A stretch of 64,000 nucleotides of DNA from Bradyrhizobium erythrophlei. Lineage in GTDB: Bacteria > Pseudomonadota > Alphaproteobacteria > Rhizobiales > Xanthobacteraceae. The notes under the pieces were generated by a model. It did no database searches. It saw nothing but the letters and a program-made list of their open reading frames with translations, and was not told where the DNA came from. A program made the translations under genes and the position numbers. This document shows, piece after piece, positions 24,114 to 34,156 of the stretch. The number at the start of each line of letters is the position of its first letter. Position 1 is the stretch's first letter. The stretch covers positions 248,001-312,000 of the forward strand of contig NZ_LT670849.1 in assembly GCF_900142985.1 (NCBI RefSeq), read 5' to 3'.

Positions 24114-25666
24114 GCTTGCGTATTTTCATTCCGCGCGATGCGGGTGCCGTCGCCGTTGGCGCCGAGGAAACCGTGGTGGCGCTGGAGCAGGCTGCCGCCA
24201 AACGCAATATCGCGATCGAAATCGTCCGCACCGGTTCGCGCGGTCTTTATTGGCTGGAGCCGATGGTCGAGGTCGCAACCCCCAAGGGCCGTGTCGCCTT
24301 TGGTCCGGTGAAGGACACCGATGCCGCATCCGTGCTGGATGCGATCCTCGCCGACGGCCCGCATGCGCTCCGGCAGGGGCTCACCGAAGAAATTCCGTGG
24401 CTGAAGCGCCAGACCCGTCTCACCTTCGCACGCTGCGGCATTATCGACCCGCGCTCGGTCGACGATTATCGCGCCCATGACGGCTACAAGGGCCTCGAAC
24501 GTGCGCTGACGCTGACATCCGATGCCATTCTCGCCGACGTCACGACTTCAGGGTTGCGCGGCCGCGGCGGCGCGGGCTTCCCGACTGGCATCAAGTGGAA
24601 GACGGTCGCGCAGACCAGCGCCGACCGGAAGTATATCGTCTGTAACGCCGACGAAGGCGACAGCGGCACCTTCGCCGACCGCATGATCATGGAAGGCGAT
24701 CCCTTCGTGGTCATCGAAGGCATGACGATTGCGGGCGTCACGGTGGGCGCCACCAAGGGTTACATCTACATCCGCTCGGAATATCCTCATGCGGTCGAGG
24801 CGATGAATGCCGCCATCGCCGCCGGCAGACGCGCCGGCTATCTCGGCTCGAACATCTGCGGCTCGAAGCACGCATTCGATCTCGAGGTGCGCGTCGGCGC
24901 TGGCGCGTACGTTTGCGGCGAAGAAACGTCGCTGCTCGAAAGCCTCGAGGGCCGCCGCGGCATCGTCCGCGCCAAGCCGCCGCTGCCGGCGCACAAAGGG
25001 CTGTTCGGCAAGCCCACTGTCATCAACAACGTGCTGTCGTTTGCAGCGATCCCCTTCATCCTCGCCGGCGGCGCGAAGGCCTATGCCGATTTTGGCATGG
25101 GACGCTCCCGCGGCACGATGCCGATCCAGCTTGCGGGCAACGTCAAGTTTGGCGGCCTGTTCGAAACTGCGTTCGGCATCACGCTCGGCGAACTCGTCGA
25201 CGATATCGCCGGCGGCACTTTTACCGGCCGCCCGGTTCGCGCGGTACAGGTCGGCGGCCCCTTGGGCGCCTACTTCCCGCGCGCGCTGTTCGATACGCCG
25301 TTCGACTATGAGGCCTTTGCGGCGCGCGACGGCTTGATCGGCCACGCGGGCATCGTCGTGTTCGATGATACCGTCGACATGGTGAAACAGACGCGCTTTG
25401 CCATGGAGTTCTGTGCCATCGAATCCTGCGGCAAGTGCACGCCTTGCCGGATCGGATCGACCCGCGGCGTCGAGACCATCGACAAGATCCGCGCCGGCGA
25501 GCGCGTCGAGCAAAACCTCGCGGTGGTCGAAGACCTCTGCAACACCATGAAATTCGGCTCGCTCTGTGCACTCGGTGGCTTCACGCCATACCCGGTCATG
25601 AGCGCGCTAAAGCACTTCAGAGAAGACTTCAGCCCGGCTCCCAAGAGCCTTCAGGCCGCGGAATAA
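24110..25666 (+). CDS. fdsB: NAD-dependent formate dehydrogenase beta subunit FdsB
   Basis: A 518-residue NuoF-like flavoprotein. After an N-terminal thioredoxin-like extension (about 1-125) come the NADH/FMN sites (GLRGRGGAGFPTG, about residues 147-159; CNADEGDSGTF; GAGAYVCGEETSLLES) and a [4Fe-4S] site (IESCGKCTPCRIG plus the later GSLCALGGF). It passes electrons from formate oxidation to NAD+. The gene overlaps fdsG by 4 nt and is followed by fdsA after 11 nt. Length fits the Cupriavidus/Rhodobacter FdsB. Confidence 0.9.
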   Translation: MSLRIFIPRDAGAVAVGAEETVVALEQAAAKRNIAIEIVRTGSRGLYWLEPMVEVATPKGRVAFGPVKDTDAASVLDAILADGPHALRQGLTEEIPWLKRQTRLTFARCGIIDPRSVDDYRAHDGYKGLERALTLTSDAILADVTTSGLRGRGGAGFPTGIKWKTVAQTSADRKYIVCNADEGDSGTFADRMIMEGDPFVVIEGMTIAGVTVGATKGYIYIRSEYPHAVEAMNAAIAAGRRAGYLGSNICGSKHAFDLEVRVGAGAYVCGEETSLLESLEGRRGIVRAKPPLPAHKGLFGKPTVINNVLSFAAIPFILAGGAKAYADFGMGRSRGTMPIQLAGNVKFGGLFETAFGITLGELVDDIAGGTFTGRPVRAVQVGGPLGAYFPRALFDTPFDYEAFAARDGLIGHAGIVVFDDTVDMVKQTRFAMEFCAIESCGKCTPCRIGSTRGVETIDKIRAGERVEQNLAVVEDLCNTMKFGSLCALGGFTPYPVMSALKHFREDFSPAPKSLQAAE

Positions 25667-25677
25667 AGGAAATCGCC

Positions 25678-28554
25678 ATGTCGCTGATCCACGAAACCGA
25701 CTTCGGAACTCCGCGCTCCAAATCCGAGAACATGGTCACGCTCACCATCGATGGTCAGAGCGTCACCGTGCCGGAGGGCACCTCGATCATGCGCGCGGCC
25801 ATGGAAGCCGGCACGCAGATCCCGAAACTCTGCGCGACCGACATGGTCGACGCGTTCGGCTCCTGCCGGCTCTGTCTCGTCGAAATCGAGGGCCGTGCCG
25901 GAACGCCAGCGTCCTGCACCACGCCGGCGATGCCGGGTCTTGTGGTTCACACCCAAACCGATCGGTTGAAGAAACTGCGCAAGGGCGTGATGGAGCTCTA
26001 TATCTCCGACCATCCGCTGGACTGCCTCACCTGTGCTGCCAACGGCGACTGCGAATTGCAGGATATGGCGGGCGCGGTCGGTCTGCGCGACGTGCGCTAC
26101 GGCTATGAGGGCGAGAATCACGTTTTCGCCAAGCGCAACGGCGAAGCCAATGCGGCCTGGATGCCGAAGGACGAATCCAACCCCTATTTCACCTACGATC
26201 CGTCCAAGTGCATCGTCTGCTCACGCTGCGTGCGCGCCTGCGAGGAAGTCCAGGGCACCTTCGCGCTGACGATCTCCGGCCGTGGCTTCGACAGCCGCGT
26301 CTCGCCTGGCATGAGCGAAAGCTTCCTCGGCTCCGAATGCGTGTCCTGCGGCGCCTGTGTCCAGGCCTGCCCGACCGCGACGCTGACGGAAAAGTCCGTG
26401 ATCGAGATCGGCCAGCCCGAGCACTCGGCTGTGACCACCTGCGCCTATTGCGGAGTCGGTTGCTCCTTCAAGGCGGAAATGCGCGGCGAGGAAATCGTGC
26501 GCATGATGCCTTACAAGGACGGCAAAGCCAATCGCGGCCACTCCTGCGTCAAGGGCCGCTTCGCCTATGGCTATGCAACCCACAAGGAGCGCATCCTCAA
26601 GCCGATGATCCGCGAGAGCATCAACGACCCGTGGCGGGAAGTGTCCTGGGACGAGGCCTTCGGCTTCGCGGCCGCCAAGTTCAAAGGCATCCAGCAGAAG
26701 TACGGCCGCGACTCCGTCGGCGGCATTACCTCCTCCCGCTGCACCAATGAAGAAACCTACCTGGTGCAGAAGCTGATCCGCGCCGGCTTTGGCAACAACA
26801 ACGTCGATACCTGCGCCCGCGTCTGTCACTCGCCGACCGGTTATGGCCTCGCCACCACCTTCGGCACCTCGGCCGGTACCCAGGACTTTGACTCGGTCGA
26901 GGACTCCGATGTGATGGTGGTGATCGGCGCCAACCCGGCGGCCGCCCATCCGGTGTTTGCCTCACGCATGAAGAAGCGGTTGCGCCAGGGCGCGAAGCTG
27001 ATCGTAATCGATCCGCGCCGCACCGAGATGGTGGAATCGCCGCATATGAACGCGCTGCATCTGCCGCTCTTGCCCGGCACCAACGTCGCCGTGCTGACGG
27101 CACTGGCGCATGTCATCGTTACCGAGGGCCTCGTCAACGAGGCCTTCGTGCGCGAGCGTTGCGACTGGGATGAGTTCCAGGACTGGGCTGAGTTCGTTTC
27201 GCTGCCGAAGCACAGCCCGGAAGCAACCGCGATCATGACCGGCGTCAACCCGAAGGACCTGCGCGAAGCCGCCCGCATCTACGCCACCGGCGGCAATGGC
27301 GCGATCTATTACGGACTCGGCGTCACCGAGCACAGCCAGGGTTCCACGACGGTGATCGCGATTGCGAATCTCGCGATGGCAACCGGCAATATCGGGCGGC
27401 CGGGGGTGGGCGTGAACCCGCTGCGCGGCCAGAACAACGTGCAGGGCTCCTGCGACATGGGATCGTTCCCGCACGAATTGCCCGGCTATCGCCACATCTC
27501 GGGCGACGCGGTGCGCGAGTTGTTCGAGGGCGCCTGGAAGGTAAAGCTCAACGCGGAACCGGGCTTGCGCATTCCCAACATGTTCGACGCTGCGATCGAA
27601 GGCACCTTCATGGGCCTCTACGTGCAGGGTGAAGACATCTTGCAATCTGACCCGAACACCTCACATGTGGTTCAGGCGCTGTCGTCGATGGAATGCGTCA
27701 TTGTTCATGATCTATTCTTGAACGAGACCGCAAACTACGCCCACGTGTTCCTGCCGGGCTCGACCTTCCTCGAGAAGGACGGAACCTTCACCAATGCCGA
27801 GCGCCGCATCCAGCGCGTACGCAAGGTGATGACCCCGCGCAACGGCATGGCCGACTGGGAAGTCACGATCGCTCTCGCCAAGGCCATGGGGTTCGAGATG
27901 AAGTACAATCATCCGTCCGAGATCATGGACGAAATCGCGGCCCTTACCCCGACCTTCACCGGTGTCTCCTACGCCAAACTCGACGAGCTCGGCTCCGTGC
28001 AGTGGCCCTGCAACGAGAAGGCGCCGGAAGGCACGCCGGTGATGCATATGGACGGCTTTGTCCGCGGCAAGGGCAAATTCGTGCTCACCGAATATATCGC
28101 GACCGACGAGCGTACCGGTCCGCGCTTCCCGCTGCTGCTGACCACCGGCCGTATCCTCAGCCAGTACAACGTCGGTGCACAGACCCGCCGCACCGAGAAC
28201 GTGGTCTGGCACAGCGAGGATCGCCTCGAAATGCATCCGCACGACGCCGAGCAGCGTGGCGTGCGCGACGGCGATTGGGTACGACTGGCGAGCCGCGCCG
28301 GCGAAACCACCCTGCGCGCGCTGATCACCGATCGCGTGGCGCCGGGCGTGGTCTACACCACGTTCCACCACCCGGACACGCAGGCCAACGTCATCACCAC
28401 TGAGTTCTCCGACTGGGCGACGAATTGCCCGGAATACAAGGTCACGGCGGTGCAGATCTCGCCGTCCAACGGACCATCGGATTGGCAGAAATCCTACGAC
28501 GAGCAGGCCCGTCACTCGCGGCGCATTGCACCTGTCGTGGAAGCCGCGGAGTAG
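25678..28554 (+). CDS. fdsA: NAD-dependent formate dehydrogenase alpha subunit FdsA (molybdopterin)
   Basis: The 958-residue catalytic subunit. From the N-terminus: a [2Fe-2S] ferredoxin domain (DAFGSCRLCLVEIEG), an NADH-dehydrogenase-like cluster segment (HPLDCLTCAANGDCELQ), two [4Fe-4S] ferredoxin motifs (CIVCSRCVRACEE and CVSCGACVQACP), then CAYCGVGCSF and the bis-MGD domain. The Mo ligand is a cysteine (RVCHSPTGYG, about residue 382), not selenocysteine. It oxidises formate to CO2. The ATG at 25678 follows AAAGGAAATCGCC; a longer frame starts inside fdsB and is rejected. Confidence 0.92.
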   Translation: MSLIHETDFGTPRSKSENMVTLTIDGQSVTVPEGTSIMRAAMEAGTQIPKLCATDMVDAFGSCRLCLVEIEGRAGTPASCTTPAMPGLVVHTQTDRLKKLRKGVMELYISDHPLDCLTCAANGDCELQDMAGAVGLRDVRYGYEGENHVFAKRNGEANAAWMPKDESNPYFTYDPSKCIVCSRCVRACEEVQGTFALTISGRGFDSRVSPGMSESFLGSECVSCGACVQACPTATLTEKSVIEIGQPEHSAVTTCAYCGVGCSFKAEMRGEEIVRMMPYKDGKANRGHSCVKGRFAYGYATHKERILKPMIRESINDPWREVSWDEAFGFAAAKFKGIQQKYGRDSVGGITSSRCTNEETYLVQKLIRAGFGNNNVDTCARVCHSPTGYGLATTFGTSAGTQDFDSVEDSDVMVVIGANPAAAHPVFASRMKKRLRQGAKLIVIDPRRTEMVESPHMNALHLPLLPGTNVAVLTALAHVIVTEGLVNEAFVRERCDWDEFQDWAEFVSLPKHSPEATAIMTGVNPKDLREAARIYATGGNGAIYYGLGVTEHSQGSTTVIAIANLAMATGNIGRPGVGVNPLRGQNNVQGSCDMGSFPHELPGYRHISGDAVRELFEGAWKVKLNAEPGLRIPNMFDAAIEGTFMGLYVQGEDILQSDPNTSHVVQALSSMECVIVHDLFLNETANYAHVFLPGSTFLEKDGTFTNAERRIQRVRKVMTPRNGMADWEVTIALAKAMGFEMKYNHPSEIMDEIAALTPTFTGVSYAKLDELGSVQWPCNEKAPEGTPVMHMDGFVRGKGKFVLTEYIATDERTGPRFPLLLTTGRILSQYNVGAQTRRTENVVWHSEDRLEMHPHDAEQRGVRDGDWVRLASRAGETTLRALITDRVAPGVVYTTFHHPDTQANVITTEFSDWATNCPEYKVTAVQISPSNGPSDWQKSYDEQARHSRRIAPVVEAAE

Positions 28555-28557
28555 CCG

Positions 28558-29388
28558 TTGCGCGATCCGGTCCGCACCATCAATCGTCTGGCATGGCGCA
28601 ATAGCCGCCTCAGCGAAGGCGCGCGTGCGATCCCGGAAGAAACCGCGCTGGCGCTGACGTATAACGGTGGCACCTACGCGGTGATGATGGGGACGCCGCA
28701 AAATCTGGAAGATTTTGCGATCGGCTTCAGCCTCAGCGAGGGCGTCGTGCAGTCTCCTGAAGAGATTTCCTCGATCGAGATCGTCGATCTCGACGACGGC
28801 ATCGAGCTGCGGATGTGGCTGGCGGAGGACAAAGCCGGCCGTCTCAGCGAACGGCGGCGGCACATTGCCGGCCCGACCGGTTGCGGGCTTTGCGGGATCG
28901 ATTCAATCGCAGAAGCTGTGCGCCCAGCCGCAATCGTCGCCAGAGGACGCTCTTTCGATCCGCGCGAGCTCATGACGGCGATGGCAGCCATGCCGCCATT
29001 ACAGCCGATCAATGTCGAGACCCGCGCGGTTCACGCCGCGGCGTTCTGGACGCCCGCGGACGGTATCGTCGCGCTTCGCGAGGACGTCGGACGCCACAAC
29101 GCACTGGACAAGCTGGCCGGGGCACTCGCCCAAGCCAGAACTCCGGCCAGCGAGGGCATCGTGTTGCTCACCAGCCGCGTTTCGGTCGAGATGGTCCAGA
29201 AGACGGTGGCGATTGGCGCTGGCGTCATGATCGCCGTATCCGCGCCCACGGCGCTGGCCGTCAAGATGGCCGAAGCCGCCGGCATCACGCTTGTCGCCGT
29301 CGCCCGCGCCGACGGCTTCGAAGTCTTCACCCATCCCGATCGCATCGTATCAGCGGCGGTCGCGCAAGGAACGGTTAATGTCGCATGA
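28558..29388 (+). CDS. fdhD: Formate dehydrogenase sulfurtransferase FdhD (FdsC)
   Basis: A 276-residue FdhD-type protein with the essential CxxC (C109 and C112, PTGCGLCGID) that carries sulfur from a cysteine desulfurase to the molybdenum cofactor, and the conserved ALREDVGRHNALDKL segment. It is needed to activate FdsA. The start is the TTG at 28558, 3 nt after the fdsA stop; no ATG or GTG fits better. It overlaps fdsD by 11 nt. Confidence 0.9.
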   Translation: MRDPVRTINRLAWRNSRLSEGARAIPEETALALTYNGGTYAVMMGTPQNLEDFAIGFSLSEGVVQSPEEISSIEIVDLDDGIELRMWLAEDKAGRLSERRRHIAGPTGCGLCGIDSIAEAVRPAAIVARGRSFDPRELMTAMAAMPPLQPINVETRAVHAAAFWTPADGIVALREDVGRHNALDKLAGALAQARTPASEGIVLLTSRVSVEMVQKTVAIGAGVMIAVSAPTALAVKMAEAAGITLVAVARADGFEVFTHPDRIVSAAVAQGTVNVA

Positions 29389-29608
29389 TAATCGACTGGT
29401 CTATATGGCCAATCAAATCGGCAAATTCTTCGAGAGCCAGGGACACGACCAGGAGGTCGCCGGCGTTGCCGAACACATCCGCAAATTCTGGGATCCGCGA
29501 ATGCGCAAGCAGATCTACGCGCACCTCGATGCCGGTGGCGCCGGGCTTGATCCGAACGTCCGCGAAGCCATCGCATCGCTAAGAGCAGCGGGCGTCAAAG
29601 CATACTGA
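29378..29608 (+). CDS. fdsD: Formate dehydrogenase delta subunit FdsD
   Basis: A 76-residue protein of the FdsD family: the helical opening LVYMANQIGKFFESQG, then AEHIRKFWDPRMRKQI and a C-terminal DPNVREAIASLRAAG. It is a small subunit or maturation factor needed for activity in related enzymes. The ATG at 29378 lies inside the end of fdhD, and the product matches from there on; an upstream extension would only re-read fdhD. It converges on glnE with 28 bp between the stops, in which CTGCC/GGCAG can form a short stem. Confidence 0.85.
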   Translation: MSHDNRLVYMANQIGKFFESQGHDQEVAGVAEHIRKFWDPRMRKQIYAHLDAGGAGLDPNVREAIASLRAAGVKAY

Positions 29609-29636
29609 CGCTTCTGCCGAGATATCTGGCAGCAAA

Positions 29637-32609
29637 CTAGCCGCGCCCTTCGAGTATCAAGCTAAACACGCGGCGGACATCCCCCTGGGTCTCTTTCACG
29701 CGGGCCTGAAGCGACGAGAAATCCGGCGCGTCACCGGCGCGGGCCATGATTTGCAGCAGGTCTTCGCCGGCGGCTTCCGGTTCGAACTTGTCGCTGACGC
29801 AGAGCCGCAGGATTTGCGTCAGGTCGTGATAGAGCAACGCCGCCGATCGCAGGACTTCCGCTGAGGCCGCCGGCAGCACACCGAGCCGCGCCGCGTTGTC
29901 GAGCACCTCCAGCGTATTGACGTTGAGAATATCCGGCTTCTCATTGGCATAAGCCAGTTGCAGATACTGGGCGATGAAATCGATGTCGACCAGGCCGCCG
30001 GCGACGAGCTTCAAGTCCCAGACGTCGTTCTCGCCTTTTTCCAGCGCGATGGCGCGCCGCATGTCAGCCACATCGATTGCGACGCTTGATGCGTCCCGTG
30101 GCCGCGTCAAAACCTCGCGAATGACGCCTTCGATCTTGTCGCGAAATTGCGGTGACGCCGAAATCACCCGCGCCCTGGTCAACGCCAGGTGCTCCCAGGT
30201 CCAGGCTTCCTTCTCCTGGTATTCGGCGAAGGCATCGACATGGGAAGCCACCGGGCCGGCGCGGCCCGACGGCCGCAGCCGCATGTCGATATCGTAGAGC
30301 ACGCCATAGTTCGTGCGCGTCGTGAATGCGCTGATCAGCCGCTGGGTGAAGCGCGCAAAGTATTGGGCGCCGTGCAGCGATTTGACGCCATCGGAATCCG
30401 GATGTTCGGAATCGAAATCATAAAGCAGGATCAGATCGAGATCGGACGCCGCCGTCATCTCGCGGCTGCCGAGCCGCCCCATCGCCAGGATCGCAGTTTC
30501 CTGTCCCTTGATCCGGCCGTATTGCGCGGCGAACTGCTCCGTCACGAGGCCATGCACGGTGTGAACGATGCCTTCCGCAACGTCGGCAAATGCAATGCCG
30601 GCCTGCTGGGCCGACACGGTGCCGGACAGAATCCGTGTGCCGATCAGGAACAGGCTCTCGCGGCCGAACAGCCGGAGCCGGTCGAGAAAGTCTTCATAGG
30701 ATCCGGCATCCTCCAGCGTCGCGGCGAGACGCGCCGACAGCTCGGCCTTGTCCGGCATGGCGCCGAAAAATCGCGGATCGATCAGGCCATCCATGATCTG
30801 CGGCTGCCGCGCCAGCATGTCGCCAAGCCGCGGCGCAGCACCCAGGATCAAAGCCACCAGCGCCACCAGGTCACGGTTCTGGCTGAGCAGGACAAACAGC
30901 CGGCCGCCGCGTTGCAGCGCCTGGAGAAAATGGTCAAAGACAACAATGGCGTTGTCCGGGTCTTCGGCATTGGCGAGACCGCTGATCAGCGATGGCAAAA
31001 ACTCGAGAAACGAGTTGCGGGTGGCCTCGGAGCGGAACACGCGATAGTCGCCCTGAAGCCATTGCTGTACGGTCGCCGCCACCGGGATCGGCTTCTTGAA
31101 ACCGAGCGAAGCCAGATATTCGACCAGGCGCGGATCGTCCGGCCCTCCCCCGTAATTCACATCCGGCAATTTGGCGGTGCCGGCAGGATCGCCTTCAAAC
31201 AACTTGCTGTAGTGCCCCTGCACGATCGTGAGGTGGACGAGCAAGTCTTTGGCGAAGGCGGCCCGGCTCTCATAGCCGAAGAACCGCGCAAATTGCTCGA
31301 CCGCCTGCGGTTCCTCCGGCAGCGTGTGGGTTTGCTCGTCGGCGACCATTTGCAGGCGGTGCTCGACTCGCCGTAGAAATTCGTACGCTGCAGCGAGCTG
31401 GTCGCGCGCTTCGAACGTGATCCAGTTACTCTCGGCCAGCCGGTCGAGCGCCTCGAGCGTCGGCCGCACCCGCAGTCCCGGATGCCGCCCACCGGTAATC
31501 AACTGCTGGGTCTGCGCAAAGAATTCGATTTCGCGGATGCCGCCGCGTCCGATCTTGACATTGTGGCCCTCGACCGCGATGTCGCTCTGCCCGCGATAGG
31601 TCTGCATCTGGCGCTTCATGTCGTGGACGTCGGAGAGCGCGGCGAAGTCCAGATGCTTGCGCCATACGAACGGCGAAAGTTCGGCCATCAGCGCCTCGCC
31701 TGCCTGCAAATCTCCCGCGCAGGGCCTCGCCTTGATCATGGCGGCACGCTCCCAGGTGCGTCCCTCGCGTTCATAATAATGCAGCGCCGACGCGGTCGAG
31801 ATCGCAAGCGGCGTCGAAGCGGGATCGGGACGCAGCCGCAGGTCGACGCGAAACACGTAGCCCTCGCCGCTGCGCTGCTGCAACATCCGCGACAGCCCCT
31901 GCGCGACGCGAATGAAGAACTGCTGCGGCTCGATGTCAGACGCAAGCGAGGTCGCCTCGGCCTCATAAAAGATGATCAGGTCGATATCGCTGGAGAAATT
32001 CAGTTCGCCCGCGCCCATCTTGCCCATCGCCAGCACGATGAGACCGCTGCCCTCCTCCGGATGATCCGGATTCGGCGGCACCATCCTTCCGCGCATCGTT
32101 TCCTGTTGCAGCAAAAAGTGCAGCGCCGACTGCATCGAGGCGACGGCGAGATCGGTCAAGGCGCGCGTGACCCGCATAACCGGCCACACGCCGCCGATGT
32201 CGCATAGCGCAATCAACAAAGCCGCTTCGGCTTTCATGGCGCGCAGGATCTGCATCGCCAGCGCTTCGTGAGAGGCAACCGATATGCCGCGGCGGGACTC
32301 CTCGATCAGTTGCGCCAGATGCCGGTCGGGTTCGGTGTGCAGGAGGTTGAGCGCGCGCGATGCATCCGCGCGAACCAGATCGAAGAGGTAGGGCGAGGCT
32401 TCCGCAAGGCCTGCGAAAATCCTCCGGGCAGAAGGAAATCGCGCGAACACATCCTTGAATTCGAAGGCCAGATCGGGAGCCAGATCCGACAGCCAGTCGT
32501 CGAGGCGCTGCTCGGCCTTTTCGGGATCAGCGAGATGCGGCCCACCGACGAAACGCGCGGCGAGCGAGGTGGATTCGACATCCGCATCACGGATTCTGCG
32601 AAGGGTCAT
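29637..32609 (-). CDS. glnE: Bifunctional glutamine synthetase adenylyltransferase/deadenylase GlnE
   Basis: A 990-residue enzyme that controls glutamine synthetase in response to PII. It has two nucleotidyltransferase domains: the N-terminal deadenylylase (FSSDIDLIIFYEAEA, about residue 200) and the C-terminal adenylylase (AASDLDLILLYDFDS, about residue 720), each followed by a helical GlnE-specific domain (for example IKARPCAGD and ALTRARVIS segments). Length is normal. It follows the sensor kinase gene on the same strand after 74 nt, in the conserved rhizobial order degP / two-component pair / glnE. Confidence 0.92.
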   Translation of the reverse strand: MTLRRIRDADVESTSLAARFVGGPHLADPEKAEQRLDDWLSDLAPDLAFEFKDVFARFPSARRIFAGLAEASPYLFDLVRADASRALNLLHTEPDRHLAQLIEESRRGISVASHEALAMQILRAMKAEAALLIALCDIGGVWPVMRVTRALTDLAVASMQSALHFLLQQETMRGRMVPPNPDHPEEGSGLIVLAMGKMGAGELNFSSDIDLIIFYEAEATSLASDIEPQQFFIRVAQGLSRMLQQRSGEGYVFRVDLRLRPDPASTPLAISTASALHYYEREGRTWERAAMIKARPCAGDLQAGEALMAELSPFVWRKHLDFAALSDVHDMKRQMQTYRGQSDIAVEGHNVKIGRGGIREIEFFAQTQQLITGGRHPGLRVRPTLEALDRLAESNWITFEARDQLAAAYEFLRRVEHRLQMVADEQTHTLPEEPQAVEQFARFFGYESRAAFAKDLLVHLTIVQGHYSKLFEGDPAGTAKLPDVNYGGGPDDPRLVEYLASLGFKKPIPVAATVQQWLQGDYRVFRSEATRNSFLEFLPSLISGLANAEDPDNAIVVFDHFLQALQRGGRLFVLLSQNRDLVALVALILGAAPRLGDMLARQPQIMDGLIDPRFFGAMPDKAELSARLAATLEDAGSYEDFLDRLRLFGRESLFLIGTRILSGTVSAQQAGIAFADVAEGIVHTVHGLVTEQFAAQYGRIKGQETAILAMGRLGSREMTAASDLDLILLYDFDSEHPDSDGVKSLHGAQYFARFTQRLISAFTTRTNYGVLYDIDMRLRPSGRAGPVASHVDAFAEYQEKEAWTWEHLALTRARVISASPQFRDKIEGVIREVLTRPRDASSVAIDVADMRRAIALEKGENDVWDLKLVAGGLVDIDFIAQYLQLAYANEKPDILNVNTLEVLDNAARLGVLPAASAEVLRSAALLYHDLTQILRLCVSDKFEPEAAGEDLLQIMARAGDAPDFSSLQARVKETQGDVRRVFSLILEGRG

Positions 32610-32683
32610 AACGAATGTCGATCCAGAAGAAGTACCAAGCCGGCGTCAGATCAGTGCGCGTGGCGTGGCCCGCGCACCCCGAT

Positions 32684-34156
32684 TCATGCGGCTTTCTGTG
32701 GCACATCCTGCGTTTGAGCCGCAAGCCTGTCGCTCGGGCCGGACCGCGCCGGGATCGCCAGCGTCGCAATCAGGCCCGGATGGGCGTCGTCGAGCCTGAG
32801 ATCGCCGCCATGCAGCGTAGCGACGGCCGAGGCCAGACTGAGGCCAAGTCCGGAACCCGGCTGGGTGCGGCTGGCCTCTAACCGGACGAATCTTTCCACC
32901 GCATGCCTGCGGTCGGCCACCGGAATCCCCGGACCATGATCGGTAACGCTCAACAGCACCTGATCGCCGACGCGCCTGGCCTCAATCAGAATTTCCTTGC
33001 GACTTGCGTCCGTGGATGCCCCCGCGCCGAGCGGCTGTACGACCGGATCCGGCTTGCCGTACTTGATGGCGTTCTCGACCAGATTGGCCAGCGCCTGGCT
33101 GACCAACTCGCGGTTGCCATGAAGCAGCGCCGTTTCGGCTTTCACGCGCAGTGTCATGCCGTCATCTTCGGCGAGCGGCTCGTAGAGTTCGTGAATGCCT
33201 CTTGCGACTTCGGCGGCGTCAAAGTCGTCCATGTTGCCGCGGGCCTGCCCGGATTCGGCGCGCGCAATCATCAACAGCGCGTTGAAAGTCCGGATCAGAC
33301 CGTCCGACTCTTCGATGGTCCGCTCCAGCGCGGAGCGATACTCAATCTCGGTTCTGGATTTCGCCAGTGCTTCCTCAGCGCGGTTGCGCAGGCGTGTCAG
33401 CGGCGTCTTCAGGTCGTGCGCGATATTGTCGGAGACTTCCTTGAGCCCGTTCATCAACGCTTCGATGCGCTCCAGCATGGCATTGAGATTTTTGGCGAGA
33501 CGGTCCAGTTCGTCGCCGCTGCGCCCGACCGGCAGACGGCCGCTCAAATCACCCGCCATGATGCGTTCGGTCGTGCCGGTCATGGCGTCGATCCGCGCCA
33601 GCACCCGCCGCGCGACGAAAATGCCGCCGCCAAGCCCCAGCACCATCACCACCAGCAGCGACCATTGCGCGGCTTTCGCAACGATACCGAACATGCGCCG
33701 CCGCTCATCGAGATCGCGCCCGATCAGAAGGCGGAAACCGCTGGAGAGTTCAGTCACCTTCACCAGCGCGAAGTGATTGCCGGAATCCTGATCGTCGAGC
33801 CGGCGATAGGCGGTTTCAGACCATCCGGTTGTTGCCATGACGCCCGGGGAGAGCGAGCCGACATTGCCCGCAACCGCCTGCCCCGCCGGCGTTGTCACCA
33901 GATAAAGATTGGCGCCGGGACGCAGCGCGCGATTTTCGATGGTGAGAACAAGGCCGCGCAAACCCCGCCGGCTGAAGATATCGCTGACCTCGCCGGTTTC
34001 CGCATTCACCGTCGCGGTGATCTGTTCGGTGACCAGGTGACGGGTGTTCCAGGCGAAAAACGCCAGCAGGGACGCGGCAAACAGCGCGAACAGAAACAGG
34101 TAAACCAGCGTCAAGCGGAACGCCGTGGTTCGGATCAGTTTACCGAAGGCCGTCAC
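32684..34156 (-). CDS. Sensor histidine kinase of the degP-linked two-component system
   Basis: A 490-residue EnvZ-class kinase: transmembrane helices at about residues 14-33 and 163-185 around a periplasmic sensor, a HAMP domain (VARRVLARIDAMTGTTE region), HisKA with histidine in NIAHDLKTPLTRL, and HATPase boxes NLVENAIKYG, VTDHGPGIP and PGSGLGLSLASA. It overlaps the response-regulator gene by 17 nt, so the two are co-translated. The place between degP and glnE is conserved in rhizobia. The signal is unknown; the linkage to an envelope protease suggests envelope stress. Confidence 0.87.
   Translation of the reverse strand: MTAFGKLIRTTAFRLTLVYLFLFALFAASLLAFFAWNTRHLVTEQITATVNAETGEVSDIFSRRGLRGLVLTIENRALRPGANLYLVTTPAGQAVAGNVGSLSPGVMATTGWSETAYRRLDDQDSGNHFALVKVTELSSGFRLLIGRDLDERRRMFGIVAKAAQWSLLVVMVLGLGGGIFVARRVLARIDAMTGTTERIMAGDLSGRLPVGRSGDELDRLAKNLNAMLERIEALMNGLKEVSDNIAHDLKTPLTRLRNRAEEALAKSRTEIEYRSALERTIEESDGLIRTFNALLMIARAESGQARGNMDDFDAAEVARGIHELYEPLAEDDGMTLRVKAETALLHGNRELVSQALANLVENAIKYGKPDPVVQPLGAGASTDASRKEILIEARRVGDQVLLSVTDHGPGIPVADRRHAVERFVRLEASRTQPGSGLGLSLASAVATLHGGDLRLDDAHPGLIATLAIPARSGPSDRLAAQTQDVPQKAA

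Noticed and set aside
26820..26850. Possible selenocysteine in the formate dehydrogenase
   Set aside because: The active-site codon encodes cysteine (VCHSPTGYG) and the frame has no internal TGA.
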